DNA of 64,000 bases from Ignavibacteriales bacterium (GCA_026390595.1 JAPLFQ010000005.1:62001-126000), one strand, 5' to 3'; shown: positions 35,281 through 45,484, counted from the first letter of the stretch. Numbers and translations are program-made. The notes: generated by a model not told the origin, from the sequence alone.

Positions 35281-35643
35281 ATGAACAAAGTCAACATCGC
35301 CGAAAAGCTAAATCAGATTTCTGAACAGTGGCGACCAAAGGTTGTCGGTGAGCTGAACGGGCAGGAGGTTAAGCTTGTCAAGTTTCGGGGAGAGTTTGTT
35401 TGGCATCATCATGAGCTTGAAGACGAGTTATTTCTTGGTATCCGTGGCAGTTTTCGGGTCGAATTTCGCGATCACAGCGTCTCCGTTGAGCCCGGGGAGT
35501 TCATCATTGTTCCCCATGGTGTTGAACATCGGACTGTGGCGACAGAGGAAGCGCATGTGCTGCTCTTCGAGCCAGCAGCCGTCCGGAACACGGGAAACGT
35601 CGTCGATCCAAAGCTCACGGCTCCGATGGGGGATCGGTTGTAG
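35281..35643 (+). CDS. Cupin-domain protein
   Basis: This 120-residue single-cupin protein binds a metal in a beta barrel. The first cupin motif reads GEFVWHHHELEDELFLGIRG, with two His and a Glu ligand, and the second motif is PGEFIIVPHGVEHRTVA, with the last His. Sugar isomerases, dioxygenases and many sensor-like proteins share the fold, so function is not assigned. The ATG at 35281 follows GGAGAGATTGGAG; an in-frame upstream start at 35188 is rejected because its residues are non-conserved leader. Confidence 0.82.
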   Translation: MNKVNIAEKLNQISEQWRPKVVGELNGQEVKLVKFRGEFVWHHHELEDELFLGIRGSFRVEFRDHSVSVEPGEFIIVPHGVEHRTVATEEAHVLLFEPAAVRNTGNVVDPKLTAPMGDRL

Positions 35644-35736
35644 CATCACGCCCCCGCGGGGTAGAAATCCGACCTCTCCCTGGTTTTCCATGCAAAGAAA
35701 TCGGACTTCTCAACGGAGGGCGTGACACTCAAACAC

Positions 35737-37884
35737 CTACAACATCGCCCCCAACGTAAACGAAGCAATCATGTTTCTTGGCAATCCCGACTCTATGTAC
35801 ATCGGTTTTCCCTGGGCGTTGAGATCTGGATTGATCCAGGCGGAGCCGACGTATTTTTTATCGAGCAGGTTCTGGACGCTGAAGAACCCCGACACATAGA
35901 ACGCGCTCCCGCCCAGACGATACTGATCAAGTCCGATGGATGCATTCAGAATCTGCCATGCAGGAACCCAAACCTGATTTGGATCATCCGCGTAGTACCC
36001 GCCCGAGCCCTGGATGCCTACCCGCATATACGCTCTCTCAACAAATGAGGGAGAGAATTTCACTGCGCCGCTGTAGTGGGCGTTCGGCACTCCGGCAACC
36101 TTGTTATCCTTGTAGTCGGCAAAGATGTTCGCCTTGCTCGCACTATAATAGACCGAATCCACCTTGTATTCGACGTACTTGTTATCCGAAATCGTCAGGG
36201 CGGCTTCGATGGAGAGTCCGTTGAGCAGGTGCAGCTTTCCGCCAAACTCTGCCCCCATCCGTCGGGTCTCGCCGGCTGTGAAATAGAACCGCCCATTCCT
36301 GTAGGGAATGATATCGTTGGTCACCTGCAGCCAATACAGAGCGATATCGTAAACCAGCGTTCCCTTCCATCCACCGCTCCCAAGCTCAATCAGCTGCTTT
36401 GTCCCGACCTCAATTGTCGATGATGTGATCGGATCGAGAAGCAGGTTCACGGCATGAATGGTGTCGGGCGGAACCGGATCTGTTTCATTCCCCGCCGGCA
36501 CTTCGACACCACCGCCAATGTTAGCATAGAAGCTGTGTGTCGGTGTCAGGCGAAATGTAACCCCTCCCTTGGGGGTGAAGTGTGTGAACGAACGAGAGTC
36601 ATTCAACCATGGCTTGATAAAACTCTGGCCATAATAGGTGATATCGTCATACCGTCCGCCCAGCAACACGCTCCAGCGCTCGCTGAGGACAATTTCGTCC
36701 TGCAGAAAGACCCCGAAGTTGTTTGCCCCCTCTCTCTTGTTGTCGCTCAACGTCGATCCCCTTCCGCCCGAAGCGGTCAGATTGTAGAACAGGATTGCTC
36801 CATCCTGATATGCCTCATCCGCTCCGACAAGCATGATATTCTTGATGTCTCCTCCCAGTGTGGTGTTGTTCTGATACGCTACATTGCCGCCGGCGTGATA
36901 GCGTGTAAAATCGCGAAACGTGTTACGCTCCGACCGCTGGAGATACTTCGGGTTGACGAAGACGGACGCCGAGAACGAATGTTCGTTGCCGATGTTGTGA
37001 GAAAGCGCCGCGCCGAGCCGGCCCAATCGGTTGAAACGCCGCTCATCCCGCTTGATGTAGAGTGAATCAGACTGTTGAGCATTGTCGTCGTACTGAAGCT
37101 GCGTCATCGGACCCGGGATCCGGAAGAGATTGCTTGCCCCGGCCAGGTACACACCGAGCGACGTTTGCTCCCCTAGCTGCGACAGGAGAGCGATGTTCAG
37201 AAGTGAAAGAGAGCTGTTGGAATGCCATCGCCAGCCGTCTGCGTTTGTGTTCGAAAATGAAACCGCCAGTTTTCCTGTACCGAGCCGCGCGCCCGCCTGC
37301 ACCATTTCCTTGTGGAAGCCGAAGTCGCCGAAAGCCGACGAATATGCCGCATACGGTTCGTCGAACGATGTATTCGATCTGATGTTTACAACCCCGCCTG
37401 CCGCGTTTCCCCACAGGGACGATGCGTTGGATCGAATGACCTCGATGGAGCCCGCTCCGGCAAGATCGACCAGATCGAAAGCTGTGCGGCCATCCGGTTC
37501 AGTTTCCGGGAAACCGTCAGAGAGAACGCGGATTCCGCGCGCCGTTCCTGAATTCGACCGCTCACCTGCACCGCGTGCGCCAAATCCGCGGATGGTGATG
37601 CGAATATCCTGATTACCATATCGGGAGATCGCGAAAACTCCGGGGACCAGGGTCAATGCCTCATCGAGCCCGTATCCCTTCGTCAAGGCAACGCTGCTTT
37701 TCGAGAGAACCGTCAATGCCAGAGGGACCTCGAGCCATGGTTCGGCAATGCGGGTTCCAATGGTTGTCACGAGAGGAAGCTGATACTTGACGCTATCGCC
37801 CGCCTGCTGCGCGTCACACCGTGAAGGAAACAGAAATCCTCCAATCACAAAAACGAATACACCAACCCTGCAGAGTACAGACAT
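35737..37884 (-). CDS. TonB-dependent outer-membrane receptor
   Basis: This 715-residue protein imports a large or scarce ligand across the outer membrane with TonB energy. A signal peptide (MSVLCRVGVFVFVIGGFL, ending CDAQ) starts at ATG 37884 behind AAAGGA. The plug follows: LDEALTLVPGVFAISRYGN, ITIRGFGARGAGERSNSGTA, IEVIRSNASSLWGNAAGGVV. Then come about 22 beta strands, with SERWSVLLGGRYDDITYY and THFTPKGGVTFRLTPTHSFY in the barrel. No carboxypeptidase-like or SusC N-domain precedes the plug, and no SusD is adjacent, so metal-chelate or small-molecule uptake is more likely than glycan uptake. An upstream small exported protein on the same strand may belong with it. In-frame starts further upstream are possible. 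Confidence 0.92.
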   Translation of the reverse strand: MSVLCRVGVFVFVIGGFLFPSRCDAQQAGDSVKYQLPLVTTIGTRIAEPWLEVPLALTVLSKSSVALTKGYGLDEALTLVPGVFAISRYGNQDIRITIRGFGARGAGERSNSGTARGIRVLSDGFPETEPDGRTAFDLVDLAGAGSIEVIRSNASSLWGNAAGGVVNIRSNTSFDEPYAAYSSAFGDFGFHKEMVQAGARLGTGKLAVSFSNTNADGWRWHSNSSLSLLNIALLSQLGEQTSLGVYLAGASNLFRIPGPMTQLQYDDNAQQSDSLYIKRDERRFNRLGRLGAALSHNIGNEHSFSASVFVNPKYLQRSERNTFRDFTRYHAGGNVAYQNNTTLGGDIKNIMLVGADEAYQDGAILFYNLTASGGRGSTLSDNKREGANNFGVFLQDEIVLSERWSVLLGGRYDDITYYGQSFIKPWLNDSRSFTHFTPKGGVTFRLTPTHSFYANIGGGVEVPAGNETDPVPPDTIHAVNLLLDPITSSTIEVGTKQLIELGSGGWKGTLVYDIALYWLQVTNDIIPYRNGRFYFTAGETRRMGAEFGGKLHLLNGLSIEAALTISDNKYVEYKVDSVYYSASKANIFADYKDNKVAGVPNAHYSGAVKFSPSFVERAYMRVGIQGSGGYYADDPNQVWVPAWQILNASIGLDQYRLGGSAFYVSGFFSVQNLLDKKYVGSAWINPDLNAQGKPMYIESGLPRNMIASFTLGAML

Positions 37885-37966
37885 GTGAATTCCTTTCATC
37901 GAAAGCAAATGGTTGATCACGATGGGTGCACACACACATTGATTGTGCGTGTTGAGATTCAGTACG

Positions 37967-38503
37967 CTATGATTCTATGGATTTCGGAGGGTGAAAGGGG
38001 GCGTCAGAAATGCTAAACAAGGGGAGAGTCAGGTCGGGAACGGCACAATATCCGAAATCAGCCAGAAGTCCATGGCCTGCTGCCGGATTGCTGAAGGAAT
38101 TCTTGAAAACATCCTTGAAGGAATCGATATTGTTGAACACACCTGAATGATTCATTTCGCGCTGTGTGTGCTGATGGAGGCCTGACACGAGACGCTCTTC
38201 GTCCGTGTCCCTGATGCAGAGAAAATAGGCCGAGTCCCCAGCCACCCGTGTGCGAACGACATCGTACATCGCCCCATCGTGGCGGAACTCGTTTTCTTCA
38301 ATCCACTGAAAGAGATCCGACTCCTGCTTCAGGAGATCAACATGAAAGACAAGCAATGTGAGCTGACCGTCAGGAATTTCAGCCGCAATTCTGTTCCTCA
38401 TCTCGTTCTGTGTGCGATGCTGGAGAATGAAGAACACCGCCAGATATCCTGCGAAGTTGTGGAGATACAAAAAAAGGAAGAATATGGCGATGGTTCGTCT
38501 CAT
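37967..38503 (-). CDS. Small membrane-anchored protein, operon partner of the TonB receptor
   Basis: This 178-residue protein has one hydrophobic N-terminal segment (MRRTIAIFFLFLYLHNFAGY) and then a soluble extracytoplasmic part with many His, Gln and charged residues. It precedes the TonB-dependent receptor on the same strand by 82 bases. In Bacteroidota, short exported proteins in this position are often linked to metal uptake or export, but no metal motif is clear here. The ATG at 38503 is chosen over a start at 38569, which would put 22 residues before the hydrophobic segment. A TATCTTG element lies 17-22 bases upstream. I recognise no family. Confidence 0.6.
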   Translation of the reverse strand: MRRTIAIFFLFLYLHNFAGYLAVFFILQHRTQNEMRNRIAAEIPDGQLTLLVFHVDLLKQESDLFQWIEENEFRHDGAMYDVVRTRVAGDSAYFLCIRDTDEERLVSGLHQHTQREMNHSGVFNNIDSFKDVFKNSFSNPAAGHGLLADFGYCAVPDLTLPLFSISDAPFHPPKSIES

Positions 38504-38670
38504 GGGGTCTGTCAAACTCAAGATAGGAGGGGCCGGGGTATGATGCAAGACGTTCGCTGAACCGGTCAAGAATATTTACCGAACACCGTTCACGGTTTCC
38601 TTGACCGTTTTCCGTATTTCTCTGCAGTCTGGAACGCCCACTTCACGCTCCATTATTCCCAACACTTTGC

Positions 38671-38676
38671 TATCTT
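38671..38676 (+). promoter_or_regulatory. TATCTT element before the GH38 gene
   Basis: CACTTTGCTATCTTACCG at 38663-38680 lies about 75-90 bases before the GH38 ATG. It matches CACTTTATTATCTTGTAC in front of the cupin gene at 12 of 18 positions. The core TATCTT is the shared part. Confidence 0.35.
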
Positions 38677-38752
38677 ACCGACAGTCGTAGTCCCGCAAAA
38701 CACAACGTTCATCCCAAGGCGGTCCATGCTATCGATCCCCCGAAGAGACTCT

Positions 38753-41700
38753 ATGAAACCCTATTGCCGTCTTTTTCTCCCGCTTCTTGCATCATTATTG
38801 CTGATTTCCAGTTCGGATGCTCAGCTCAAAGAGTCCATAGAGCGGAACACCCTCCTTCTTCGGATGCTCGAAGGATGCATCGAGGGATATGAGGGGCCGA
38901 TCAGCGGCGACGCAATCAATTATCCGCGCCTCAGAGAGGATCGCGCCGACGCGCTGATCGCGAGAGCCACGACCGGCACGATGGCTATTGAATGGAAGTC
39001 CGCCAGAGTCCCCTCCAGTCTTAGCGGCAACGAAGTCACTTTTGTCGTCAGTGCGGGAATATTGACCCGGCCGGGAATTACACTGAAGTTCGAGCTTTCT
39101 GTGAACGATATTCCGCGTGTTGTGTTCTCCTCGTGCGACACTTCGTCGTGGCAGGCGGGTGAACCCGGCGGCGTGCGGTTGACATTCGACGGCGTCATGC
39201 GCGACCAGCACACCGATGCGTTTGGCTACCTGCGCATCCACGTCCCGTCCAACTTCATTGTTCCCGGCGAAGCGGTGCGGTTCAAGGTTGTAGGCGAAAA
39301 GGCCGGATCCAACGGTTGGTGTATGGTTTTCAAAGACAATGAGGTTCTCTCCTACCTGAGAAACCGCGTCGCTCATGAAGGGTATTGCGCCATCACTCTC
39401 GAGCCAACCGGCAAGCGGTTGACCGCCGCGCTCATCGCTCCGGCCCCCTGGATCGGGAAGCGCGTGTCCTATGGTATCAACGACGCACCTCTGCGGCCTA
39501 TTGTGTTCACAGGTCGAAACGACACACTTGAATCAATTTTTTCTGTTGAGGCAAACAAGAACGATCGTCTTCAATTGTTCGTCGAGGGGAATCCCATCAT
39601 TGACGTCAAAGGGTTGTTCCGCGATGTCAACGAGACCAGGGTGTTCGACGAAAAACTCGTTTCCTTGAAGAGCCGGACCACGCCGTCAGGAGCCTGGGGA
39701 TTGGAGTATGAATCGATTTACGCCCCCTACGTCGGTAAGTCGATTGCGCAGCTTTCTGATAGCACGAAGGGGCACGGTCGAGTTCATTTTATTCTCTCCA
39801 CGCACCAGGACATTGCGTGGATGGATTCTCCCGAGCAGTGCATCAAGGACCGGGACGAGAAGATTCTCACCCCGACACTCGCGATCATGAAAGAAGACCC
39901 GCAGTACCGCTTCGACCTTGAAGATGTCCTTTTCCTCCGTGAGTATCTTGAGCGTCATCCAGATCGAAAGGACGATCTCCATAAGTTCATGCTGGAAGGA
40001 CGACTTGGCATCGGCGCTTCCTACAATCAGCCCTACGAAGATTTGTGCTCGGGCGAGATGCTTATTCGTCAATTCTACGCCGGTCGGAAGTGGCTGAAGA
40101 AGAATTTCCCCGGGTGTGATACGCGCACGTATTGGAACCCCGATATTCCGGGACGATCCGCGCAGATGCCGCAGGTCATGCGCAAGGCCGGCGTCAAATA
40201 CCTTTTCATCAGCCGGTTTGAGAAAGGCCTCTATAACTGGCTAAGCCCCGATGGCTCGGAGGTTCTCACACTGAGCCCGGGCCACTATGGCGATTTCGCT
40301 GAACGTGTCGGGAAGAAGGGGTTTCCCGAGATCGCCGGATACATCGCGTCATTTTCTACTGACTGGAGCAGCCGCATCAAGAATGGGAGCCGTAACGTCC
40401 CCATTGTCTCGATGAGCGACATGAGCACTCCTGTCCGATACGACAATATCATGAACAAGTGGAATGGCGTAACATCTCTTTTCGATACCCGGGGCACTTC
40501 CCGGCCGCTCACCATACCAACGATTCACTATTCCTCGGTCCAGCAATTTTTCGATTCCGTTGCAGCGGAAAACCTCCAGCTCCCTACGGTCCATGGAGAA
40601 CGGCCAAATATCTGGCTCTATATCCATGGGCCAACGCACCATCGGGCGGTCTCAGCCAAACGTGAGGCCGACGTGTATCTGCCGGCCGCAGAAATCTTCT
40701 CGACTGTAGGTTCTTTGCTCGCGAAATCGTTCGGTCGCTATCCGCAGAGCGAGCTCACCGCCGCCTGGGAGTCGCAGCTATACCCCGATCATGGGTGGGG
40801 AGGAAAGAATGGAGAAATCACCGACAGCACATTCCGTGCAAAGTTTGAATACGCGCGCGACGTTGCAAGAAACGTGTATTCCCGCGCAACCAGCGCTATT
40901 GCCGGACAGGTGAAAACAACAAAGAACAAAGGTCTTCCCCTCGTGGTGTTTAACAATCTCTCCTGGCGCCGAACAGCGCCGGTTCAGTTCACGGCGGCCT
41001 TTCCGCAGGGATCGTTCCAGAGAGGGCTCACGCTTCACGATGCCACCGGCAGGACACTCCCCTGCCAGGTGCTTTCCGTTGAGAAGCACCCTGATGGAAG
41101 CGCGAAATCCGCTTCCCTTGTGTTCATTGCCGAAGAGATTCCTCCGGTTGGCTACGCCACGTTTTACATCCGCCAATCCACGGCTCCATTGAGACCCGAC
41201 ACGACATCGTTGCCCAGAGAAGATCTGCAGAGCAGGTACTACAGGGTTTTGCTCGCTCCAGGCGGCGTGCGGCAAATTACCGATGTTGAGCTGCGGAAGG
41301 ATCTTCTCAGCACAGAGAAGTTTCTTGGCGGTGAGCTGTTCACGATGCAATCCGTCGGACAGGATGCGGGAGAGTGGTCCGAGCCACAGCAACCCACGAT
41401 GGAAGGATTCGACAAGGTGAGCAACTACAAGCCCGTGTGGCAGCTTGTGGAATCAGGGCCCGTGCGGCAGGTTGTTGAACTCCGTCAGGATATTGGCCGC
41501 GCAACCGTCGTGCAGCGGATCATGGTGTACAGCACCTTGAAGCAAATTGATTTTGAAACGTCGCTGTTGAAGTGGGACGGAACAAAATACCGCGAATTCA
41601 GGCTCGCGTTTCCCATGAAAATGATGAACGGCCAGGTGACGTATGAAACCCCGTTTGCTGCAGTCGAAGTGGGAAAGGACGAGATGAAAGGCGCGGCCGG

Positions 41701-42334
41701 CGAGCGGTATAAAACTGACGCAGCGGTCATTCGCCCAAGGTCGATACAGAACTGGATCGGCGTTTCGGACAACGATATCGGTGTTACAATGAGTTCGAGC
41801 GTAGCCGTGTGGGACTATCAGGACCCGACCGACCAGCCGATTGGCGTCCCGATGCTGCAGCCGGTGCTGCTTGCTTCACGACGGAGCTGTCACGGACTTG
41901 GCCCCTGGTATCTGCAGGAGGGGGATCATGTCTTCCGGTTCTCGCTGACATCACACCGGCCCGGATGGCGAAATGGGAGACGCTTTGGCGTTGCGGCAAA
42001 TAATCCGCTGGGTGTCGTGTTCAATCCGACTCCCTCAGCGAAGCCAACGCTTCCCGAGCAGCGGGGGTTCTTTTCAATCGGCGTTGACAACGCCGTGTTG
42101 AGCACCATGAAGAAATGTGAAGATGACGATGCCGTGATTATCCGGCTTTATGAAGATGCGGGAAAGAATGGTCTCGTTCGGCTGCGATTCCCCACGCCGC
42201 TGCAGCGGGCGCAGAGCACCAACATCATAGAAGAGGAAGGCCTTCCGGCGTCGTTCAAGATCGACGAACTCCAGTTCCCGCTGATGCATTGGTCGATTCA
42301 AACGTTTAAGGTTACACCAAAATATGGCCTGTGA
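38753..42334 (+). CDS. Secreted GH38-family alpha-mannosidase
   Basis: This 1193-residue enzyme is a large glycosidase of family 38, which cleaves alpha-mannose from glycans with retention. A signal peptide opens it (MKPYCRLFLPLLASLLLISS). Residues about 25-320 are a beta-rich N-terminal region not typical of lysosomal enzymes. The catalytic domain begins VHFILSTHQDIAWMDSPEQC (zinc ligands His351, Asp353), with SYNQPYEDLCSGEMLIRQFY and NPDIPGRSAQMPQVM (nucleophile candidate Asp464). The C-terminal beta domains span about 740-1190. The ATG at 38753 is preferred over 38726. A small cysteine-rich gene and a GH116-like gene follow on the same strand. Confidence 0.88.
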   Translation: MKPYCRLFLPLLASLLLISSSDAQLKESIERNTLLLRMLEGCIEGYEGPISGDAINYPRLREDRADALIARATTGTMAIEWKSARVPSSLSGNEVTFVVSAGILTRPGITLKFELSVNDIPRVVFSSCDTSSWQAGEPGGVRLTFDGVMRDQHTDAFGYLRIHVPSNFIVPGEAVRFKVVGEKAGSNGWCMVFKDNEVLSYLRNRVAHEGYCAITLEPTGKRLTAALIAPAPWIGKRVSYGINDAPLRPIVFTGRNDTLESIFSVEANKNDRLQLFVEGNPIIDVKGLFRDVNETRVFDEKLVSLKSRTTPSGAWGLEYESIYAPYVGKSIAQLSDSTKGHGRVHFILSTHQDIAWMDSPEQCIKDRDEKILTPTLAIMKEDPQYRFDLEDVLFLREYLERHPDRKDDLHKFMLEGRLGIGASYNQPYEDLCSGEMLIRQFYAGRKWLKKNFPGCDTRTYWNPDIPGRSAQMPQVMRKAGVKYLFISRFEKGLYNWLSPDGSEVLTLSPGHYGDFAERVGKKGFPEIAGYIASFSTDWSSRIKNGSRNVPIVSMSDMSTPVRYDNIMNKWNGVTSLFDTRGTSRPLTIPTIHYSSVQQFFDSVAAENLQLPTVHGERPNIWLYIHGPTHHRAVSAKREADVYLPAAEIFSTVGSLLAKSFGRYPQSELTAAWESQLYPDHGWGGKNGEITDSTFRAKFEYARDVARNVYSRATSAIAGQVKTTKNKGLPLVVFNNLSWRRTAPVQFTAAFPQGSFQRGLTLHDATGRTLPCQVLSVEKHPDGSAKSASLVFIAEEIPPVGYATFYIRQSTAPLRPDTTSLPREDLQSRYYRVLLAPGGVRQITDVELRKDLLSTEKFLGGELFTMQSVGQDAGEWSEPQQPTMEGFDKVSNYKPVWQLVESGPVRQVVELRQDIGRATVVQRIMVYSTLKQIDFETSLLKWDGTKYREFRLAFPMKMMNGQVTYETPFAAVEVGKDEMKGAAGERYKTDAAVIRPRSIQNWIGVSDNDIGVTMSSSVAVWDYQDPTDQPIGVPMLQPVLLASRRSCHGLGPWYLQEGDHVFRFSLTSHRPGWRNGRRFGVAANNPLGVVFNPTPSAKPTLPEQRGFFSIGVDNAVLSTMKKCEDDDAVIIRLYEDAGKNGLVRLRFPTPLQRAQSTNIIEEEGLPASFKIDELQFPLMHWSIQTFKVTPKYGL

Positions 42335-42406
42335 GGTTCATGGTTGAACTGTGTTGGTTTCAAGTTTTGAGTTTGTCCGCGCGCTGATTGCTGAAGAGAT
42401 GTTCAA

Positions 42407-42586
42407 ATGAAGAGAACGAAAGAGACGCCAAAAGATGTTCCGATGTTTTGCGATTACAGCTGCACGTATGCGTCATTCGGTAAGCGGGATGTCTCCGGTG
42501 CCTGCCGACGCGAGCAGGCGGTGTACTGTGCGATTCTGAAAAAGTATAACAACAAGAACAACAAGTGCCTGGTCCCGAGAGCCTAG
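42407..42586 (+). CDS. 59-residue cysteine-rich small protein
   Basis: A frame from ATG 42407 to TAG 42584-42586 encodes 59 residues with five cysteines (15, 19, 33, 41 and 54): FCDYSCTYASFG, GACRRE, YCAILKK, KCLVPRA. The C15-xxx-C19 pair plus C33 and C41 looks like a small zinc or iron-sulfur knuckle. GAAGAG lies eleven bases before the ATG. The N-terminus is charged (MKRTKETPKDVPMF), with no signal peptide. It sits in the 407-base space between GH38 and GH116, on the same strand. The composition (Cys, Tyr, Lys-Asn-rich tail) is unlike random translation. I recognise no family. Confidence 0.55.
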   Translation: MKRTKETPKDVPMFCDYSCTYASFGKRDVSGACRREQAVYCAILKKYNNKNNKCLVPRA

Positions 42587-42741
42587 TTTGTTTCAGTGGC
42601 GCACACAGATAGCACTGAATGTCTACGTGATGACCACAGAACGACCAGCCATGATAACCGGACAACGTCTCTGTTTTCACTGTTCGCCTCTTCTGCTGCT
42701 CTCGGTATCGATCCTCCTTCGACATCAAAACGAGGTGCACC

Positions 42742-45336
42742 ATGACTCTTCTCCTTTTCTCCTCCGCCCGCAGTCTGTGTTTCGCGATGCTCCTCCTGGT
42801 TTCCGCCGCATTCGCCGGAAACCCCGTCAAATCCTGGCCTATGATCAAACACTATGATCAGAAGCATCTGGGTCAAATCGCTCTGCCCATCGGAGGAATT
42901 GGAACAGGGACAATCTCGCTTGGCGGCAGAGGAGATTGGAGGGATTGGGAAATCGTAAACCGACCGGCGAAAGGATTCAATCCGGGAGCGCCGTTCTTCG
43001 CAATTCGCACAACATCCGTTGATGGTAAGGTGAAGGTTCGCGCCGCGCAGGGACCGGTTGATGAACATCAGTACTCCGGTGCGTTCGGGGTCAAGGACGC
43101 GACAAATTCTGCCCTCCCCTGCTTCAGAAACTGCAGTTTCGATGCCGGCTATCCATTCGGGATCGTCAACCTCGCGGATCCTGATATGCCCGTCAAGATC
43201 AGGATCAAAGCATTTAATCCGTTGGTACCGACAGATCCCGACGCGAGCGGAATCCCGATCGTCTCGGTCACATACGAGGTCACAAACCTGACTGCCTCCG
43301 AGCTGGACGTCGCTGTGTGCGGAACGATGGAGAATTTTGTCGGAAACGACGGCGTCAAGAACGTCTCGTCGAAAAACCGGAATGATTTCAGGAAGGGAAC
43401 GGGGTTTCAGGGGATCTTCATGTCGTCGGACAGCGTGAAGCCTGATGACGAGCGATGGGGAACCATGGCTCTGACGACAACGGCGAGCGATGGTGTAAGC
43501 TATCGCACTTCCTGGCTGAATGCCGGATGGGGCACGTCGATACTTGATTTCTGGGACGATTTCAGCGATGACGGACGCCTTGAAAGCAGATCTCCCGGAG
43601 CGAACACACCAAAGGCTTCGCTGGCGATTCAGGCAACATTACCTGCACGAGGAATGAAGGAGTTTACTTTTTTCATGACATGGCATTTCCCGAACCGGTA
43701 TGCGTGGTCTCCGACACGGATCGGCAACTATTATACAACTCAGTACAAAGACGCATGGAATGTCATCGAGAAAACACTTCCTGAACTCGCTCGCCTGGAG
43801 AATGAGACGGTTCAGTTCGTGTCCTCTCTCACCGGAAGTGATTTGCCGCGGGTCGTGATGGAGTCCGCGCTGTTCAACCTCAGCACGCTGAGAACTCAGA
43901 CCTGCTTCAGGAGCGAGGATGGCCGGTTCTTCGCCTGGGAGGGGTGCGGCGACAAGGATGGGTGTTGTTTCGGAACGTGCACCCACGTCTGGAACTATGA
44001 ACAAGCTGTGGCGTTTCTTTTTGGATCCATCGCAAAATCGATGCGAGGGGTCGAGTTCGGCAAGGAGACTGACGATGCCGGGTTGATGAGTTTCCGGGTG
44101 AAGTTGCCCATTGACAGCGGCCAGTGGGGCAAAGCTGCTGCCGACGGGCAGATGGGATGCATCATGAAAATGTATCGAGACTGGCAACTCTCCGGCGACA
44201 ACGCTATGCTGACCTCTCTCTGGCCGAACGTCAAGAAAGCGCTTGAATTCTGCTGGATCAAAGGGGGATGGGACGCCAACAAGGATGGGGTAATGGAAGG
44301 ATGCCAGCATAACACGATGGACGTTGAATACTACGGTCCCAATCCCCAGATGGGAATCTGGTATCTCGGCGCACTGAAATCAGCCGAACAGATGGCGCTC
44401 TTCATGCACGACACCGAATTTGCCTCAACCTGCCAATCACTCTTCTCACATGGAAGCCGTTGGATAGACAGTGCGCTCTTCAATGGCGAGTACTATATCC
44501 ACAAGATTCTGCCGCCAGGCGACAAGTCGAATATCGCGCCCAGCCTCCTCGTCGGCATGGGCTCGAGCGACTATGCCAATCCGGACTATCAGCTTGGCAA
44601 CGCGTGTCTCGTCGATCAGCTGATCGGCCAGATGATGGCTCACGTAAGCGGACTCGGATATCTGACGGATCCGAAACATGTTCAAACCACGCTCGCCAGC
44701 ATCATGAAATACAACTACAAGAAATCCCTGCATGATCATTTCAATTGCCTCCGGACGTTCGCGCTCGGAGACGAAGCGGCGCTTTTGATGGCAAGCTATC
44801 CGAAAGACCGTCCGAAGAACCCCTTCCCGTATTTTACGGAAGTGATGACGGGGTTTGAATATACGGCAGCAATTGGAATGCTGTACGACGGTCGGCGCGA
44901 GGACGGACTGACCTGCATCACGAGCTTGCGCAACCGGTACGACGGCTTGAAGCGCAACCCGTATGACGAAGCCGAGTGCGGTCATCATTACGGCAGGGCG
45001 ATGATCAGCTGGGCGGAGATACTGGCGCTTACCGGCTTTCATTACTCTGCAGTCAATCAGGAAATGTCGTTGACAGCGAAAGACGGCAACTATTTGTGGT
45101 CCAATGGATATGCGTACGGGATGGTTTCTGTGAAGAGGGCCGGATCAAAGAAGTCTGTTACACTCTCTGTAATCAAAGGGCAAGCGTCATTCAGAACATT
45201 CACTTTGAATGCGTACGGAAAGAAAGTTTTCGCTGTCCCTGTTCGGGTTGAGCCGGGGAAGACGTTCGGGTTTGATGTCACCGCTAACGATTCAAAAGCG
45301 GGCTTGCCGGTGTACTCCCCGTCGGGAAAACAATAG
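42742..45336 (+). CDS. Secreted GH116-like beta-glycosidase
   Basis: This 864-residue protein has a signal peptide (residues 1-25, ending AFAG) and the two-domain layout of GH116 and its relatives. The N-terminal beta domain begins GQIALPIGGIGTGTISLGGR with DWRDWEIVNRPAKG, a strong family signature. The (alpha/alpha)6 domain carries FFAWEGCGDKDGCCFGTCTH, VWNYEQAVAFLFG, QHNTMDVEYYGPNP and CLVDQLIGQMMAHVSGLGYL. Human GBA2 and bacterial beta-glucosidases or xylosidases are in this group. The spacing of the acidic residues differs from characterised members, so the catalytic pair cannot be named safely. The ATG at 42742 follows GAGGTG. It stands between the small Cys-rich gene and the GH20 gene. 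Confidence 0.85.
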   Translation: MTLLLFSSARSLCFAMLLLVSAAFAGNPVKSWPMIKHYDQKHLGQIALPIGGIGTGTISLGGRGDWRDWEIVNRPAKGFNPGAPFFAIRTTSVDGKVKVRAAQGPVDEHQYSGAFGVKDATNSALPCFRNCSFDAGYPFGIVNLADPDMPVKIRIKAFNPLVPTDPDASGIPIVSVTYEVTNLTASELDVAVCGTMENFVGNDGVKNVSSKNRNDFRKGTGFQGIFMSSDSVKPDDERWGTMALTTTASDGVSYRTSWLNAGWGTSILDFWDDFSDDGRLESRSPGANTPKASLAIQATLPARGMKEFTFFMTWHFPNRYAWSPTRIGNYYTTQYKDAWNVIEKTLPELARLENETVQFVSSLTGSDLPRVVMESALFNLSTLRTQTCFRSEDGRFFAWEGCGDKDGCCFGTCTHVWNYEQAVAFLFGSIAKSMRGVEFGKETDDAGLMSFRVKLPIDSGQWGKAAADGQMGCIMKMYRDWQLSGDNAMLTSLWPNVKKALEFCWIKGGWDANKDGVMEGCQHNTMDVEYYGPNPQMGIWYLGALKSAEQMALFMHDTEFASTCQSLFSHGSRWIDSALFNGEYYIHKILPPGDKSNIAPSLLVGMGSSDYANPDYQLGNACLVDQLIGQMMAHVSGLGYLTDPKHVQTTLASIMKYNYKKSLHDHFNCLRTFALGDEAALLMASYPKDRPKNPFPYFTEVMTGFEYTAAIGMLYDGRREDGLTCITSLRNRYDGLKRNPYDEAECGHHYGRAMISWAEILALTGFHYSAVNQEMSLTAKDGNYLWSNGYAYGMVSVKRAGSKKSVTLSVIKGQASFRTFTLNAYGKKVFAVPVRVEPGKTFGFDVTANDSKAGLPVYSPSGKQ

Positions 45337-45340
45337 CACA

Positions 45341-45424
45341 CTGATCACATAGACGTTACAAGATCGACGCTGATGTGACTATGTGTGCCGATCGTGTGTT
45401 GTTTCTGTGTCATCTGCGTGCTCA
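45341..45424. repeat. Degenerate CACGGAT/CTGTGTCATC-type repeat, copy A
   Basis: Directly after the GH116 stop, GCACACTGATCACATAG is followed by TTTCTGTGTCATC at 45402-45414. The same 13-mer occurs at 62861-62873, and the ACACTGAT start recurs after the GH20 stop. No open frame lies here. Confidence 0.5.
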
Positions 45425-45484
45425 CGCTGAGTTACCAGATCTTTGCAAACGACATTTTGAATTGAACTCTTAAGGATTCCACGT

